From a virus: a stretch of 41,671 bases of DNA. The notes under the pieces were generated by a model that made no database searches, had not been told where the DNA came from, and worked only from the letters and a program-made list of their open reading frames with translations. Made by a program: the position numbers and the translations under genes. Of the stretch, positions 30,713-39,555 are shown piece after piece (position 1 is the first letter of the stretch; each line of letters begins with the position of its first letter). The stretch is taken from positions 1 through 41,671 of IMG/VR virus record IMGVR_UViG_3300023210_000074; one strand, 5' to 3'.

Positions 30713-31726
30713 ATGGCTTTCATGAGAGACGCAGCCCCAGTCGGACAGACAGTAAGCCTACGAGCGATAATCAAGGACCCCACAGGAGAACCTGTGAGCC
30801 CGGACGGAGTCACTCTCACTCTTTATCTCTATGATGAAGACAATGAGACGACTGACCTCGATACAGCTATCGAGGACTCTGATTACACTGGCGCTACGCA
30901 GACTATTGCTTTCGCGTCCCTTACCGAGATCTCCACTGGGTTTTATGAATACCAGTGGGCTATTCCTGCTGGAACTGATGTGGGAACTTGGTATGATTTG
31001 TGGGTATGTGAAATTCAAGGAGTCGAAACTGCTGATTACTTTGAGATAGAAGTCATCGAGACAGGTGATATCGACGTTCAAGACATCTCAACCAATACAC
31101 TGGTTATCATAGTTCTTTCTGAGACGATTGCTGCGGACTCTGGGAACACGCTCGAAGAGGAGACTCAGCTCTCGTTTTCCACGAGATACAGTCCCTACTA
31201 TGCCTCTACAGATTTAGTAAGGTTAGAATGTGGTTCTTGGATAGATGGAATTCCAGGTGACACTCTGGCCTTGATGATTCACTGGTCGTCCTTGAGTGCG
31301 AATGCTTATTGTCCAGATTCTCCCGGCGGGAACTCACCCCGATTCGAGACAGCAAGAACCAAGTTCGTGATATTCGATGCAGCTCTCCGAGCTCTCATTC
31401 TGCCTGCCAATGTCGGCGGGAAAAAGAAAACTCTTGGTGACTTGATGATTGAAAACAGTTCTCAGTTTGGTGACATCATCGAAGAGCTAAAGTGGGAGAG
31501 ATCTCAGTGGGCTCGTGTCATGAACGCTGGTGGTGAGATTGTTCCTGGCCAAAGTCTCGAACCCACTTTCGGTGTCAAGGGCATCAAAGATCCTGACCGA
31601 CGTAAAACTGGTAGGAGCTGGGCCAAGACTCACGAATACTCTTATCCTCAGCCTCTGGCCAATGGGAAGGTTCGGTTGTCGAGCAGGAACCGTCGTTACA
31701 AGCGGGCTTACGTGTACGGGGGGTAA
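30713..31726 (+). CDS. Virion protein with N-terminal Ig/FixG-like domain, probable neck or connector component
   Basis: 337 residues with a TAGGAG SD. Residues about 7-120 form a beta-sandwich-like domain (GQTVSLRAIIKDPTGEPV, VTLTLYLYDED, FYEYQWAIPAGT, DYFEIEVIE). The second half is different: mixed alpha/beta, then a basic C-terminus (RRKTGRSWAKTHEYSYPQP, RLSSRNRRYKRAYVYGG). It lies between the Ig-like protein and zinc-binding connector genes. A head-tail joining role is inferred from position. No family match. Confidence 0.55.
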   Translation: MAFMRDAAPVGQTVSLRAIIKDPTGEPVSPDGVTLTLYLYDEDNETTDLDTAIEDSDYTGATQTIAFASLTEISTGFYEYQWAIPAGTDVGTWYDLWVCEIQGVETADYFEIEVIETGDIDVQDISTNTLVIIVLSETIAADSGNTLEEETQLSFSTRYSPYYASTDLVRLECGSWIDGIPGDTLALMIHWSSLSANAYCPDSPGGNSPRFETARTKFVIFDAALRALILPANVGGKKKTLGDLMIENSSQFGDIIEELKWERSQWARVMNAGGEIVPGQSLEPTFGVKGIKDPDRRKTGRSWAKTHEYSYPQPLANGKVRLSSRNRRYKRAYVYGG

Positions 31727-31728
31727 AG

Positions 31729-32310
31729 ATGGTTTCTCGGACTCTGTTTCCCAGCGGAACTACTTATGCGCAGACTCGGGTTACTACTCATGGTAGGGAG
31801 ATAGATCTTCGCCGGGAGTTTGACGAGATTGTATATGGCGGGCCAAGCTCAATTCCCCACGGAATGAAGCTATTGTTCAGAAAGATGAGGAGAGATACCT
31901 CCGACAATACTCTGGACTGCGACTGTGTGGATGCCCTTACGAAAGAGCCTGATACTGAAAACAGCTGTCCATTCTGTTTGGGGGAAGGGAAGTATTGGGA
32001 CGAGGACTGGCTTATTGGTTTCGCGAGATACATCGGGGCAGATGGCGGAATGTCCAATCGCCAAAAGACCCTGTTCCCTGGCCCTATCAGAGTTGACTAC
32101 AGAATCTTTTATCTCAGATACGACACGGACATTACTTATGCGGACAAGATTGTAGAGCTGCAGCTTGATACAGAAGGAGACCCGGTTGTACCATACAAAA
32201 GAGAAACAATCTATAAACCCCAGACAATCGTAAAATATCGTTCTGATTGGGGCCGGATTGAGTATATCGCAGTGTATTGCCGTGAAGAAGATGCCTTGAG
32301 GCCGGAGTAG
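31729..32310 (+). CDS. Putative zinc-binding neck/head-closure protein
   Basis: 193 residues with a GGGGGG-type SD. Cysteines at 64, 66, 80 and 83 (CDC...CPFC) followed by Gly-Glu-Gly-x-x-Trp-Asp-Glu suggest a structural zinc site. The rest is beta-rich (YRIFYLRYDTDIT, ETIYKPQTIVKYRSDWGRIEYIAVYC). Phage head-tail connector genes commonly sit here, between capsid and sheath. The connector role is inferred from order and size, and the zinc site from the residues. Confidence 0.58.
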   Translation: MVSRTLFPSGTTYAQTRVTTHGREIDLRREFDEIVYGGPSSIPHGMKLLFRKMRRDTSDNTLDCDCVDALTKEPDTENSCPFCLGEGKYWDEDWLIGFARYIGADGGMSNRQKTLFPGPIRVDYRIFYLRYDTDITYADKIVELQLDTEGDPVVPYKRETIYKPQTIVKYRSDWGRIEYIAVYCREEDALRPE

Positions 32311-32313
32311 TCA

Positions 32314-33093
32314 GTGAGTTCAGAAGAGTCCCATCTCCAAGAAGCTGTTCCAGAAGAACTGCTGGAGGCCAGCAATTTCCTTTCTTTGGTCATTGTCGAG
32401 GGGATGCAGGAGATTACCTCAGCTGAAATTCCAGTTACAATAAACTCTCCATTCACTCTTGACCTCAGTCGATTCATTCCAAACATAGTTCCACTTACAC
32501 TGCCTACATTCTTTGAAAACGTCGCTGATATTATCTCTGATGCCCAAGATCGAGCGGGGCTGTCTTCCAGTAAGTTCATAGAACTGACAGAAGAGTATCC
32601 TCCCGATTCGTTTGGTCATGACGAAGATGAACGTATCTGTTTCAGAGTGCTGAGTCGACATCCAGCCAAAATGGACAGGAAGGCCACCGGTCGCCCTCAG
32701 AGGGGTTTCACTCACTACTATGAGTGTGTCCAGGGTAGGGACCCAAACAAGGTTCTTGTTATAGAATCTCGGCCTGTCGACCACAAGATCGAATTCACCT
32801 GCTGGGCCAAGTCCAATAAGCTTGCGAATGCTCGGGCTTTGTGGCTGGAGACTCTTCTGACAAATCATTCCTGGGCAAACAAGATCAAAGGAGCCGAAAG
32901 GTTCCATTGGGAAGGCCGAGGGGCAGATGGGTACATGACAAGCGGCGGACAAAAACTTTTTTACAGGCCACTGAACTTCTTTCTGAGATTTAGAGAGTTT
33001 GCAGTAAGAGCTGCTCCTATCATCAGGAACTTCGAGATCAAATATGGCCTACAAAACTATCTCGTAAACACTTCTACCTATGAAGAAGATTAA
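32314..33093 (+). CDS. Putative tail-completion/neck protein (GTG start)
   Basis: 259 residues. The GTG at 32314 lies right after the previous stop. The N-terminal ~90 residues are acidic and helical. The remainder is compact alpha/beta with aromatic-rich strands (HYYECVQGRD, IEFTCWAKSNKLANARALWLETLL, RPLNFFLRFREFAVR). It immediately precedes the tail sheath, which is where contractile-tail phages encode the tail terminator or completion protein. The assignment is positional. Confidence 0.5.
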   Translation: MSSEESHLQEAVPEELLEASNFLSLVIVEGMQEITSAEIPVTINSPFTLDLSRFIPNIVPLTLPTFFENVADIISDAQDRAGLSSSKFIELTEEYPPDSFGHDEDERICFRVLSRHPAKMDRKATGRPQRGFTHYYECVQGRDPNKVLVIESRPVDHKIEFTCWAKSNKLANARALWLETLLTNHSWANKIKGAERFHWEGRGADGYMTSGGQKLFYRPLNFFLRFREFAVRAAPIIRNFEIKYGLQNYLVNTSTYEED

Positions 33094-33110
33094 TTCTTCG
33101 GAGGTCCAAT

Positions 33111-35420
33111 ATGGGTTATGAAAACATCCCTTCGGTGACAGCAGAGCTTCCTGATGGAAACCTGCGCACTTCCATGACCTCGAGTCAACCCCGAATTCTC
33201 ATTCTTGGTGCAGCCGCCAGTGGTATTACCTATGAACTTTATCAGGTAACCAACGTCGGTGCAGCCGAAACTGAATTTGGCAAGACTTCCGAGATCATCA
33301 AGAAGATGCATGAAGTCATCAATCAGAATGCAGACAACGTTGCGCTAATGCGTATCGGTGGACAGCAGGGCGTTTGCCGCCTGACCACTGCTTCTGGTGG
33401 AACCGTCACTTTTTACACTCTTTACCGTGATGAAGATATCCTTGATCGCTATTCTCTCGTAATTACCAACGACGCAACCACTAACCGTTATCTTGTCTGG
33501 GACAACGAAGACAATGAATGGGTTTTCGACACTAACGAAATCAAGGTTATTGATGATGGTATCATCCGTATCGTAGAGAGCGGTACAGTCGATATCATGA
33601 CTGTTGGTGACATCGATGCTCCTGACACTGCTGCTGACTCTCCAACACTTGGTGGCACGGATGTAATCATCGCTGGTGATGACTCAGAGGGGAACCTGGC
33701 CACCGTAGCTACTGTTGACGGTACTGACGGTACTTCGATGAGCATGATTCAGCGTTATGCTGCTCTGAACACTGCCTATCAGGTGATGGATTTCAGAGAT
33801 GCAGATTATGTCATTCCTTGTGCGATTCACCTGGATGATGTGAACATCGTCGATAGTGGATCGGCCACGGAACAGTCTCTCTTCTGCTCTCCAGCTGTAA
33901 CTGATACTTCTGCTAATGACCAGCTCTGGTACGTGTGGCAGTACATCTACCGTGGTAAGCTCTACACCTACTTCGTTGAAAGTGCAGATTTCTTCACTCA
34001 ATATGCCACTGCTGCTGCTTCAGTAGGCACGGCTACTTCGACTACCCTTACTTATACAGCTGTTAAGAAAAGTGCTGAAGGTGATGCTATCACTGTCCAG
34101 CATATTCAAGCTGCCAGTACTTCTGTCACCACTACGGTCTCTGAGACTGGTGTCGCGATTGTACTTAATATCGATATTGTTGGTGGTGCTACTCAAGCTG
34201 ATGCTATTCAGGCAGTCAATGCTGATCTCAATGCTTCTAAGTGGGTCACTGCTGCTACTTCTGCTGGTGCTGTCGTCCTGATTGCCGAGGTTGTTACTTG
34301 TGCTGCTGGTGCAGGCGAGTCTTTCACTACACATGCTGAGCTCACTGGTGATGCAGAGCCAGCTGGTGTACTCACCAAATTCGTCGCAGGTGCTGACGCT
34401 GAAATTCGCGAAGTCAACTTCGTGCATCAGCTTGGTTCTTTCTGCTACACGGCCTCTACCAACTGGAAGTCCATGATCGGCTTCGTGACAACCAAGCCCC
34501 CCAGCGCTTTTGATCGCTATACCGTAGCAACTTGGGTTGGCGAGACTCCCACTTATACTGACAATGGAACCATTGAGTATATCGATAGCTCTGCTGACAA
34601 TGGCACTGGTCTTCTTGGGATCAAGTTCATGGCTGGCAAGGCTGGCGCTGCAAGTGATGGCTATCGTGATGGTCTGGTAACTGACGGCGATGCAAATGAC
34701 AGTTACGCTTACGGTGGATTCATCCTGACTGACGGTGCTTCGCTTCCTAACGAGCTGCCTTATGGTATCAATGATAGTGACGAAGCTACTGATGTTAATG
34801 GTGAGCCAGTTGATCTCGGCAAGCATCTCTTCGTAACCTACGATTACTGGGTGCATAACAACAGCTACAATGGTGGGACCCGCTATCGCGGTTCTATCGA
34901 AGGTATGGTTGCTGGTAAGTATGCCGTAACTGATGTCCGCAGAGAGCCCATTGGCCCTTCTAACGGACTGATTACTGGTGGATCTCGTCCTTGTCATATC
35001 AAGTATCCTCAGATGAATGACCTGGCTGGCCTCAGAATGATTGGCCTGCGCAGAGAAGACAATGTTGGCTACATCCTCGTGAGTGCCCACACTGCTGCAA
35101 ACCCAGATTCTGATTACACCAAGCTTTCTACCATCCGTAGCGTCAACCGCACTCTGAACAATGTTCGGACGATCTGCAAGCGCTACCTCGGTGAAGCATT
35201 CACTGCATCCGTACTTGCTTCCCTCAATCAGCAGATTGAAGCATACCTTCTTTCTGACAAGCAAGAGGGCTACAACAACGGTGCCGTACACTCGCTTTCC
35301 TACGACAACACTGATAGAATTCTTGGCAGATTGACAGTTTACGTCAAGATGGTACCCCCAGGCTCTATCGAGTCGATCAATGTTTCCCTATCACTCGCCG
35401 CAAGCGAAAGTGATCTCTAA
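33111..35420 (+). CDS. Tail sheath protein
   Basis: 769 residues with a TTCGGAGG SD, encoding the contractile sheath. Supporting features are the N-terminal sheath core (ILGAAASGITYELYQVTN) and a C-terminal region with the order typical of sheaths: KYPQMNDLAGLRMIG, RSVNRTLNNVRTICKRYLGEAF, then strands VYVKMVPPGSIESINVSLSL. Residues about 300-430 are an inserted Thr/Ala-rich beta domain (TLTYTAVKKSAEGDAITVQ...) of a kind seen in other phage tail proteins, probably on the outside of the tail. It is followed directly by the tube gene. Confidence 0.88.
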   Translation: MGYENIPSVTAELPDGNLRTSMTSSQPRILILGAAASGITYELYQVTNVGAAETEFGKTSEIIKKMHEVINQNADNVALMRIGGQQGVCRLTTASGGTVTFYTLYRDEDILDRYSLVITNDATTNRYLVWDNEDNEWVFDTNEIKVIDDGIIRIVESGTVDIMTVGDIDAPDTAADSPTLGGTDVIIAGDDSEGNLATVATVDGTDGTSMSMIQRYAALNTAYQVMDFRDADYVIPCAIHLDDVNIVDSGSATEQSLFCSPAVTDTSANDQLWYVWQYIYRGKLYTYFVESADFFTQYATAAASVGTATSTTLTYTAVKKSAEGDAITVQHIQAASTSVTTTVSETGVAIVLNIDIVGGATQADAIQAVNADLNASKWVTAATSAGAVVLIAEVVTCAAGAGESFTTHAELTGDAEPAGVLTKFVAGADAEIREVNFVHQLGSFCYTASTNWKSMIGFVTTKPPSAFDRYTVATWVGETPTYTDNGTIEYIDSSADNGTGLLGIKFMAGKAGAASDGYRDGLVTDGDANDSYAYGGFILTDGASLPNELPYGINDSDEATDVNGEPVDLGKHLFVTYDYWVHNNSYNGGTRYRGSIEGMVAGKYAVTDVRREPIGPSNGLITGGSRPCHIKYPQMNDLAGLRMIGLRREDNVGYILVSAHTAANPDSDYTKLSTIRSVNRTLNNVRTICKRYLGEAFTASVLASLNQQIEAYLLSDKQEGYNNGAVHSLSYDNTDRILGRLTVYVKMVPPGSIESINVSLSLAASESDL

Positions 35421-35430
35421 GGAGTAACGA

Positions 35431-36081
35431 ATGCCTACTTCCTCAGTGCAAATGTCCAGAACCTATACCAGCTTTTCTGGGGTTGACATCAAGGCAGTCG
35501 TAGATGGTGAGCCTATCGGGCAACTACAGGCGATTTCCTATGCAATCCAGCGTGAAAAAGCTCCCATCTATGTGATGGGTCGAGTCGAGCCTCTGAGCTT
35601 CTCTCGTGGTAAGCGAGGTATCGCTGGGACTCTCATCTCTCTGATGCTTGATGAGCACATGCTTCTGAGCACCCCATGGAACTATCGTGGTTTTGTCGCT
35701 GACAATGATGAGGTCTATCCCTCTGTTGCAGATGCGAATGACGTCTCTATTAGTTCAAGCTCTGGTGGTCTCGCCGACCTCGAAGAGGTTGACGGCGCAT
35801 CCAGCTTTGATGCTTCGAATGTCTCTGGTAGTTTTACTCTCACCAATGCCTGGTATGTTGATCAGCTCCCTCCATTCGACGTTGCAATTGTTGCAGTGAA
35901 TGAGTATGGCAAGGCTGCTCAGATGCGTATCTATGGTATTGAGATTCTCAATGAGGGCTCAGGGTTCTCTATTGATGACATAGTGATTGAAAATCAAATG
36001 ACTTACGTTGCAAGATCTATATATCACTGGTCACCGATGGGAAGTTACAACATGTCTACCGGTGCCTTCACAAGCACTTAG
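35431..36081 (+). CDS. Tail tube protein
   Basis: 216 residues with an AAGGAG SD, eleven bases after the sheath stop. Sheath and tube are adjacent in almost all contractile-tail phages. The pattern SFSGVDIKAVVDGEPIGQLQ, then SYAIQREKAPIYVMG, then RGIAGTLISL fits the tube beta-barrel. The same signature recurs in the genes at 37229 and 38161. A strong terminator follows. The tube would be the DNA conduit inside the sheath. Confidence 0.82.
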   Translation: MPTSSVQMSRTYTSFSGVDIKAVVDGEPIGQLQAISYAIQREKAPIYVMGRVEPLSFSRGKRGIAGTLISLMLDEHMLLSTPWNYRGFVADNDEVYPSVADANDVSISSSSGGLADLEEVDGASSFDASNVSGSFTLTNAWYVDQLPPFDVAIVAVNEYGKAAQMRIYGIEILNEGSGFSIDDIVIENQMTYVARSIYHWSPMGSYNMSTGAFTST

Positions 36082-36096
36082 AACCTGCCTTTTCGC

Positions 36097-36124
36097 AAGG
36101 AGCCATTTTTGTGGCTCCTTTTTT
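36097..36124 (+). terminator. Rho-independent terminator after the tail tube gene
   Basis: An 8-bp stem (AAGGAGCC/GGCTCCTT) with an 8-base loop and a run of six T. It isolates the sheath-tube unit from the HNH gene that follows. Confidence 0.88.
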
Positions 36125-36135
36125 GTGTGTCCATC

Positions 36136-36165
36136 TTGGTATTACCTATGCATTTGTGATATATT
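36136..36165 (+). promoter_or_regulatory. Promoter of the HNH endonuclease gene
   Basis: TTGGTA (36136-36141), an 18-base spacer and TATATT (36160-36165), preceded by TGA as an extended -10. It lies just past the tube terminator and 43 bases before the HNH start. Confidence 0.55.
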
Positions 36166-36207
36166 ATAGGAAGTCAACTTACTTGATTCTCTATAGAAGG
36201 ATACACA

Positions 36208-37161
36208 ATGAAGAAGATACCTGTTAATGACACCTACTTCTGCAAGCACTGCCAAGAAGAGAGGCCAGCTTCTGATTTCTATTCTCGGAACAAGTCTACA
36301 TGCAAGAAGTGCATTGTCGCGAAAAAGAAAGCCCGTAGAACTTCTTGTCCAGTCGATGGCTGTGATGGGACTGTAGATCACCGCTCAAAGACGGGGTTAT
36401 GTAAGCATCATACAAATCTTGCCTGGCACAATGGTGTTGATTATTCAGATCTCGAAGCTATAGCGAGGCTTCAGGTAAAGGAATACAAGTGCAGGGCTTG
36501 TGGAGTCAGGGTAAATTGTCAGTATGAATATTGTATGAGGTGCACTCAGATCAAACATCATTATCCTGAGTACTCTGATGAAGAGATTGCCATGCATGAA
36601 ACAAGAGCTGTGAGAGTTAAGAAGCGCAAAGAGAAGAAGGCTGTATATGAATCTTACTTGGAAGAGAATGAGCTCCGGCTATGTCCGAGGTGCAAGAGTG
36701 AGAAGTCGAAAGAGGAGTGGTATAGTGATCAGAGTTATTGGTGTAAGGCCTGTTATCGTGAGGGGCAGAGGAACTATTATCATAGCTACTTGAAGCATGA
36801 TCCTTGTCACAACATCCGGCATTCTTGCAAGAGAATGGTGTCCAAGGCTCTAAAAAGAGTTGGACACTCTAAAGCTGGGAAATCTTTCTTTGAGCATGTC
36901 CCCTATACAGTCCAGGAGCTTAAGACCCACCTTGAAACCCAGTTCACGCCAAAAATGTCTTGGGATAATTATGGTAGTTATTGGGTCATTGATCACATTG
37001 TCCCCCAGGCTGTCTTTAGTTATACTTCCATGGATTCTGCAATGTTCGAAGCCTGCTGGTCTCTCAAGAATTTACAGCCATTGGAACGAACTGAGAATAA
37101 TAAAAAATCTTCTATCTTTAGAGGCAAACGCTGGAATTATGATCCCAGCCGATGGGAATAA
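36208..37161 (+). CDS. Free-standing HNH endonuclease (homing-type)
   Basis: 317 residues with an AGAAGGA SD. Several CxxC pairs are seen: CKHC near residue 12, CKKC near 31, CRAC near 95, CPRC near 157 and CKAC near 172, each probably zinc-binding. The C-terminal HNH core reads W-V-I-D-H-I-V-P...CWSLKNLQPLERTENNKKS, with the His and the distal Asn-x-x-Lys expected for the metal site. It is flanked by a terminator and promoters and interrupts the tail-tube cluster, as mobile homing endonucleases typically do. It appears to be intact. The cleavage target is unknown. Confidence 0.87.
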   Translation: MKKIPVNDTYFCKHCQEERPASDFYSRNKSTCKKCIVAKKKARRTSCPVDGCDGTVDHRSKTGLCKHHTNLAWHNGVDYSDLEAIARLQVKEYKCRACGVRVNCQYEYCMRCTQIKHHYPEYSDEEIAMHETRAVRVKKRKEKKAVYESYLEENELRLCPRCKSEKSKEEWYSDQSYWCKACYREGQRNYYHSYLKHDPCHNIRHSCKRMVSKALKRVGHSKAGKSFFEHVPYTVQELKTHLETQFTPKMSWDNYGSYWVIDHIVPQAVFSYTSMDSAMFEACWSLKNLQPLERTENNKKSSIFRGKRWNYDPSRWE

Positions 37162-37189
37162 TCTTCAGCTCACTTTCCCTTCTTGCTTT

Positions 37190-37198
37190 TGCTACAAT
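37190..37198 (+). promoter_or_regulatory. Extended -10 promoter for the second tail-tube-like unit
   Basis: TGC-TACAAT, with its hexamer at 37193-37198, preceded by TTTT. It closely matches the promoter at 11569-11577 (TTTTTGC-TATAAT-AC against TTTTGC-TACAAT-AC). Transcription would begin near 37205, before the GTG at 37229. Confidence 0.55.
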
Positions 37199-37228
37199 AC
37201 GACTTGTACCATCTCTGTGAGGTAATTA

Positions 37229-38161
37229 GTGGCTTTCTCCAAGCGGTATAGATATTCATACTCTGGCGCTGACGTAAAGTGCTGGGCTTATTTTCCTCAC
37301 TGGGCTGCGGGCTACCCAATACAGGAGAATTGGCAAGTCGATCCTCAGAGTATTGGTCAACAGCCAGCTCCAGCTCCGATAGAACTGGAAGCACTGCATA
37401 CCATATCTGTCTCTATTCATGAGCCTCGTGGCCCCGCCAGAAGTCTTGGCTTCAGAAACGTGAAGGGCTTTGCTCGTTCTGTTCGGACGATAGCCGGCTC
37501 CATCATCATGACAATCATAGAGGACCATCCTCTATTGACAATGATGCGTAAAGATCGTGAGTATGCTGAATACCACATGAAGGCCTCAGGCAGAGATAGA
37601 CGAATGTGGTCTGCTGACCTCGATATGTTTGGTGTGGGCAGTATGTTCAGTGCGAATGATCTCAGTGTTCGGCTTCCCACCATGCTTGCTCCATTCAATC
37701 TGTTTTCCAGGTATGTCTCTGAGTCTGGAGTATCAGTCGCAGATGACTTGGTAACCGTGGACACGCTGGTTGGGAAAGGGTCTGGCTTCCAGCAGAATGC
37801 AGGGATCGCTCATGGAGGCTGGCTGCTGTCTGGAGTAGAGCTCGTAGGCGAAGGTGTCACGACCTCTGTGAATGACATGGTCACTGAAGTGATGTATCAA
37901 TTTGTTGCTCGGGACTACAAATCGTTCACTACTTCAGAAGCCGTAGTCAGCGGAAACATCACTAACTTCTTGTATGACCTGGACACTCCAGTGACAGTAG
38001 AAGAGAGTCTTCATGCGACCCTCATGGAAGCATTGGCGCTGCAAGAAGAACAGTCTTGGGCTCAACAGAGTGTATATGCTACTCCACCCGTAGAAGAGGG
38101 GCTGCCGTCTCGTGAACAGAAATACATACCGACTACCTCTCGTGGTGTGGGGATGATGTAA
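37229..38161 (+). CDS. Tail-tube-like protein 2 (probable tube-initiator/baseplate component)
   Basis: 310 residues, GTG start with GTGAGG upstream. The N-terminus (RYSYSGADVKCWAYF) and the stretch LHTISVSIHEPRGPARSLGF...GFARSVRTIAGSIIMTIIEDHPL align by eye with the tube protein at 35431. A long insertion and a polar C-terminal extension make it larger. In contractile tails, tube-fold paralogues start the tube at the baseplate (the gp48/gp54 type in T4). That role is inferred. Its last base is shared with the next start (TAATG). Confidence 0.6.
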   Translation: MAFSKRYRYSYSGADVKCWAYFPHWAAGYPIQENWQVDPQSIGQQPAPAPIELEALHTISVSIHEPRGPARSLGFRNVKGFARSVRTIAGSIIMTIIEDHPLLTMMRKDREYAEYHMKASGRDRRMWSADLDMFGVGSMFSANDLSVRLPTMLAPFNLFSRYVSESGVSVADDLVTVDTLVGKGSGFQQNAGIAHGGWLLSGVELVGEGVTTSVNDMVTEVMYQFVARDYKSFTTSEAVVSGNITNFLYDLDTPVTVEESLHATLMEALALQEEQSWAQQSVYATPPVEEGLPSREQKYIPTTSRGVGMM

Positions 38162-38787
38162 TGAGTATTAAAGAATATGGATATGCCTATTTCTGCGGTG
38201 CCAATGCCGTGGTCTCCGTAAATGACTTCCCGGTTCTGGAAGCAGCGGGCATCTCTTACAACGTCATTGATTCTACTACCCCAGTATATGGGTACTCTTC
38301 CAAGCTGTTTGATGGTGTCGCTGCAGGTCAGGTTATCGTTCAGGGTTCGCTTGTCACGAATTTCGTGCATCATGACTATCTGTTCGAGTGTATAAGCTGG
38401 GGGCTATCTGGAAATCCCACTGTTGGCCAGGCCCAGTATCTTGAAGAACAGGGATTTACTCCTTACGACCCAATTGAGTATCAGAAGCTTACGGAGGATG
38501 GCATTCCGCTTTCTCAAGATGCGATTCGGAATGCCGAAGAACAGTTTTGGACTCTGCCTACTTTGAAGAAGGATACTGGATACGAACAACTCAGAAGCAT
38601 GTCCCCTCTGGCTTTCTCGCCAATAAACATTAGCATTTCGTTCGGCAAACGTTATACAATCGATTTGCTTTCGGCTTTCTTCATTGGCAGAGGAAGTACC
38701 ATCCAGATAGATGAAAACACAATAATGGAAGAATATCCATTTTTCGCTCGCCAGATGAAGACCAGATATCACAATGAAACGAGGTAG
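38161..38787 (+). CDS. Tail-tube-like protein 3
   Basis: 208 residues. The start overlaps the previous stop. It carries the third copy of the tube-like pattern: YAYFCGANAVVSVNDFPVLEAAGISYNVID, then TPVYGYSSKLFDGVAAGQVIVQGSLVTNF. The C-terminal half has an acidic/aromatic linker (LPTLKKDTGYEQLRSMSP) and strands INISISFGKRYTIDLL. It probably forms a ring next to the tube or baseplate hub, possibly paired with the preceding protein. The fold call rests on pattern similarity only. Confidence 0.55.
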   Translation: MSIKEYGYAYFCGANAVVSVNDFPVLEAAGISYNVIDSTTPVYGYSSKLFDGVAAGQVIVQGSLVTNFVHHDYLFECISWGLSGNPTVGQAQYLEEQGFTPYDPIEYQKLTEDGIPLSQDAIRNAEEQFWTLPTLKKDTGYEQLRSMSPLAFSPINISISFGKRYTIDLLSAFFIGRGSTIQIDENTIMEEYPFFARQMKTRYHNETR

Positions 38788-38793
38788 TTATAC

Positions 38794-39555
38794 ATGGCAG
38801 TTCGAGTAAGTAAGGTTGATGACAAAACGACAAGAATTGGTCGGGCTCTTGGAGCCAGAGAGACTCAGCTCCTTGAATCAAAGTCTCCCACAGGCGCCGA
38901 CATTTGGGACAATCTCGATGATCTCAACGAAGAAGTTGAGGAATCACATGGAGCATTCTTGAAAAATAGCAAGCAGGAGAAAACAGTGAGCAGCCCAGTA
39001 GCCCGTCCTACAGGACGCAGAGTACCCAGAGCAGTGCAAGCCCAGAGAGAGCTTGCAGAAGAGATCCCCACACCAGCAGAGCCTGAAGAAGATTTTGATA
39101 CCATGCTCAATAGTGTTGGCCAAAAGGAAGAGGCTCCTGGTGGAGTCTTCATGAATGAGGATGAGAGGAAGTCCAAGATCCTGGAATACTTGAACAAGCT
39201 TCCCAATGCTCCTTCCGCTGCTCAGATTGCTGAATGGAAAAGAAAGCGTGGTCAGAACGGAGTAAGTGTCATTGTCTTTGATGATGAGAACGTCTTTGTT
39301 TATACTTACCTTGATAATGCCCAGTGGCGAAAACTACAAGAGAAGATCCAGAAGCTGGCTGAACAGGGTGATAGAGACGCTGAAGATTTGCTCAAGGAGA
39401 AGGTCGTGAAGTTCTGTACCCTGTGGCCAGTGCTTCCAACAGAGTTCTTCTATACTTCTCGGGCCGGCATCCTGGAGAGTCTCTATAACGCCATTTGGAC
39501 AGAGTCTTATTTCTTGCGTCCAGAACAAGTTCAGATGCTGACTGTACAGTTGTAG
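38794..39555 (+). CDS. Putative tail assembly chaperone-like protein A
   Basis: 253 residues with an ACGAGG SD. The N-terminal ~120 residues are polar and probably disordered. The C-terminal ~100 residues are compact (VSVIVFDDENVFVYTYLDNAQWRKLQEKIQKL, then KFCTLWPVLPTEFFYTSRAGILESLYNAIW). The end of this domain resembles part of the next gene product (DRCHLGSFVPDATRAGMIPSVGQWI). Two such genes after tube genes and before a very long gene match the position of tail assembly chaperones. No frameshift is needed, since each is a separate ORF. Confidence 0.5.
   Translation: MAVRVSKVDDKTTRIGRALGARETQLLESKSPTGADIWDNLDDLNEEVEESHGAFLKNSKQEKTVSSPVARPTGRRVPRAVQAQRELAEEIPTPAEPEEDFDTMLNSVGQKEEAPGGVFMNEDERKSKILEYLNKLPNAPSAAQIAEWKRKRGQNGVSVIVFDDENVFVYTYLDNAQWRKLQEKIQKLAEQGDRDAEDLLKEKVVKFCTLWPVLPTEFFYTSRAGILESLYNAIWTESYFLRPEQVQMLTVQL

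Noticed and set aside
34020-35291. Leftward ORF of 423 codons
   Set aside because: Antisense to the tail sheath gene; Ser/Ile-rich shadow with no SD.
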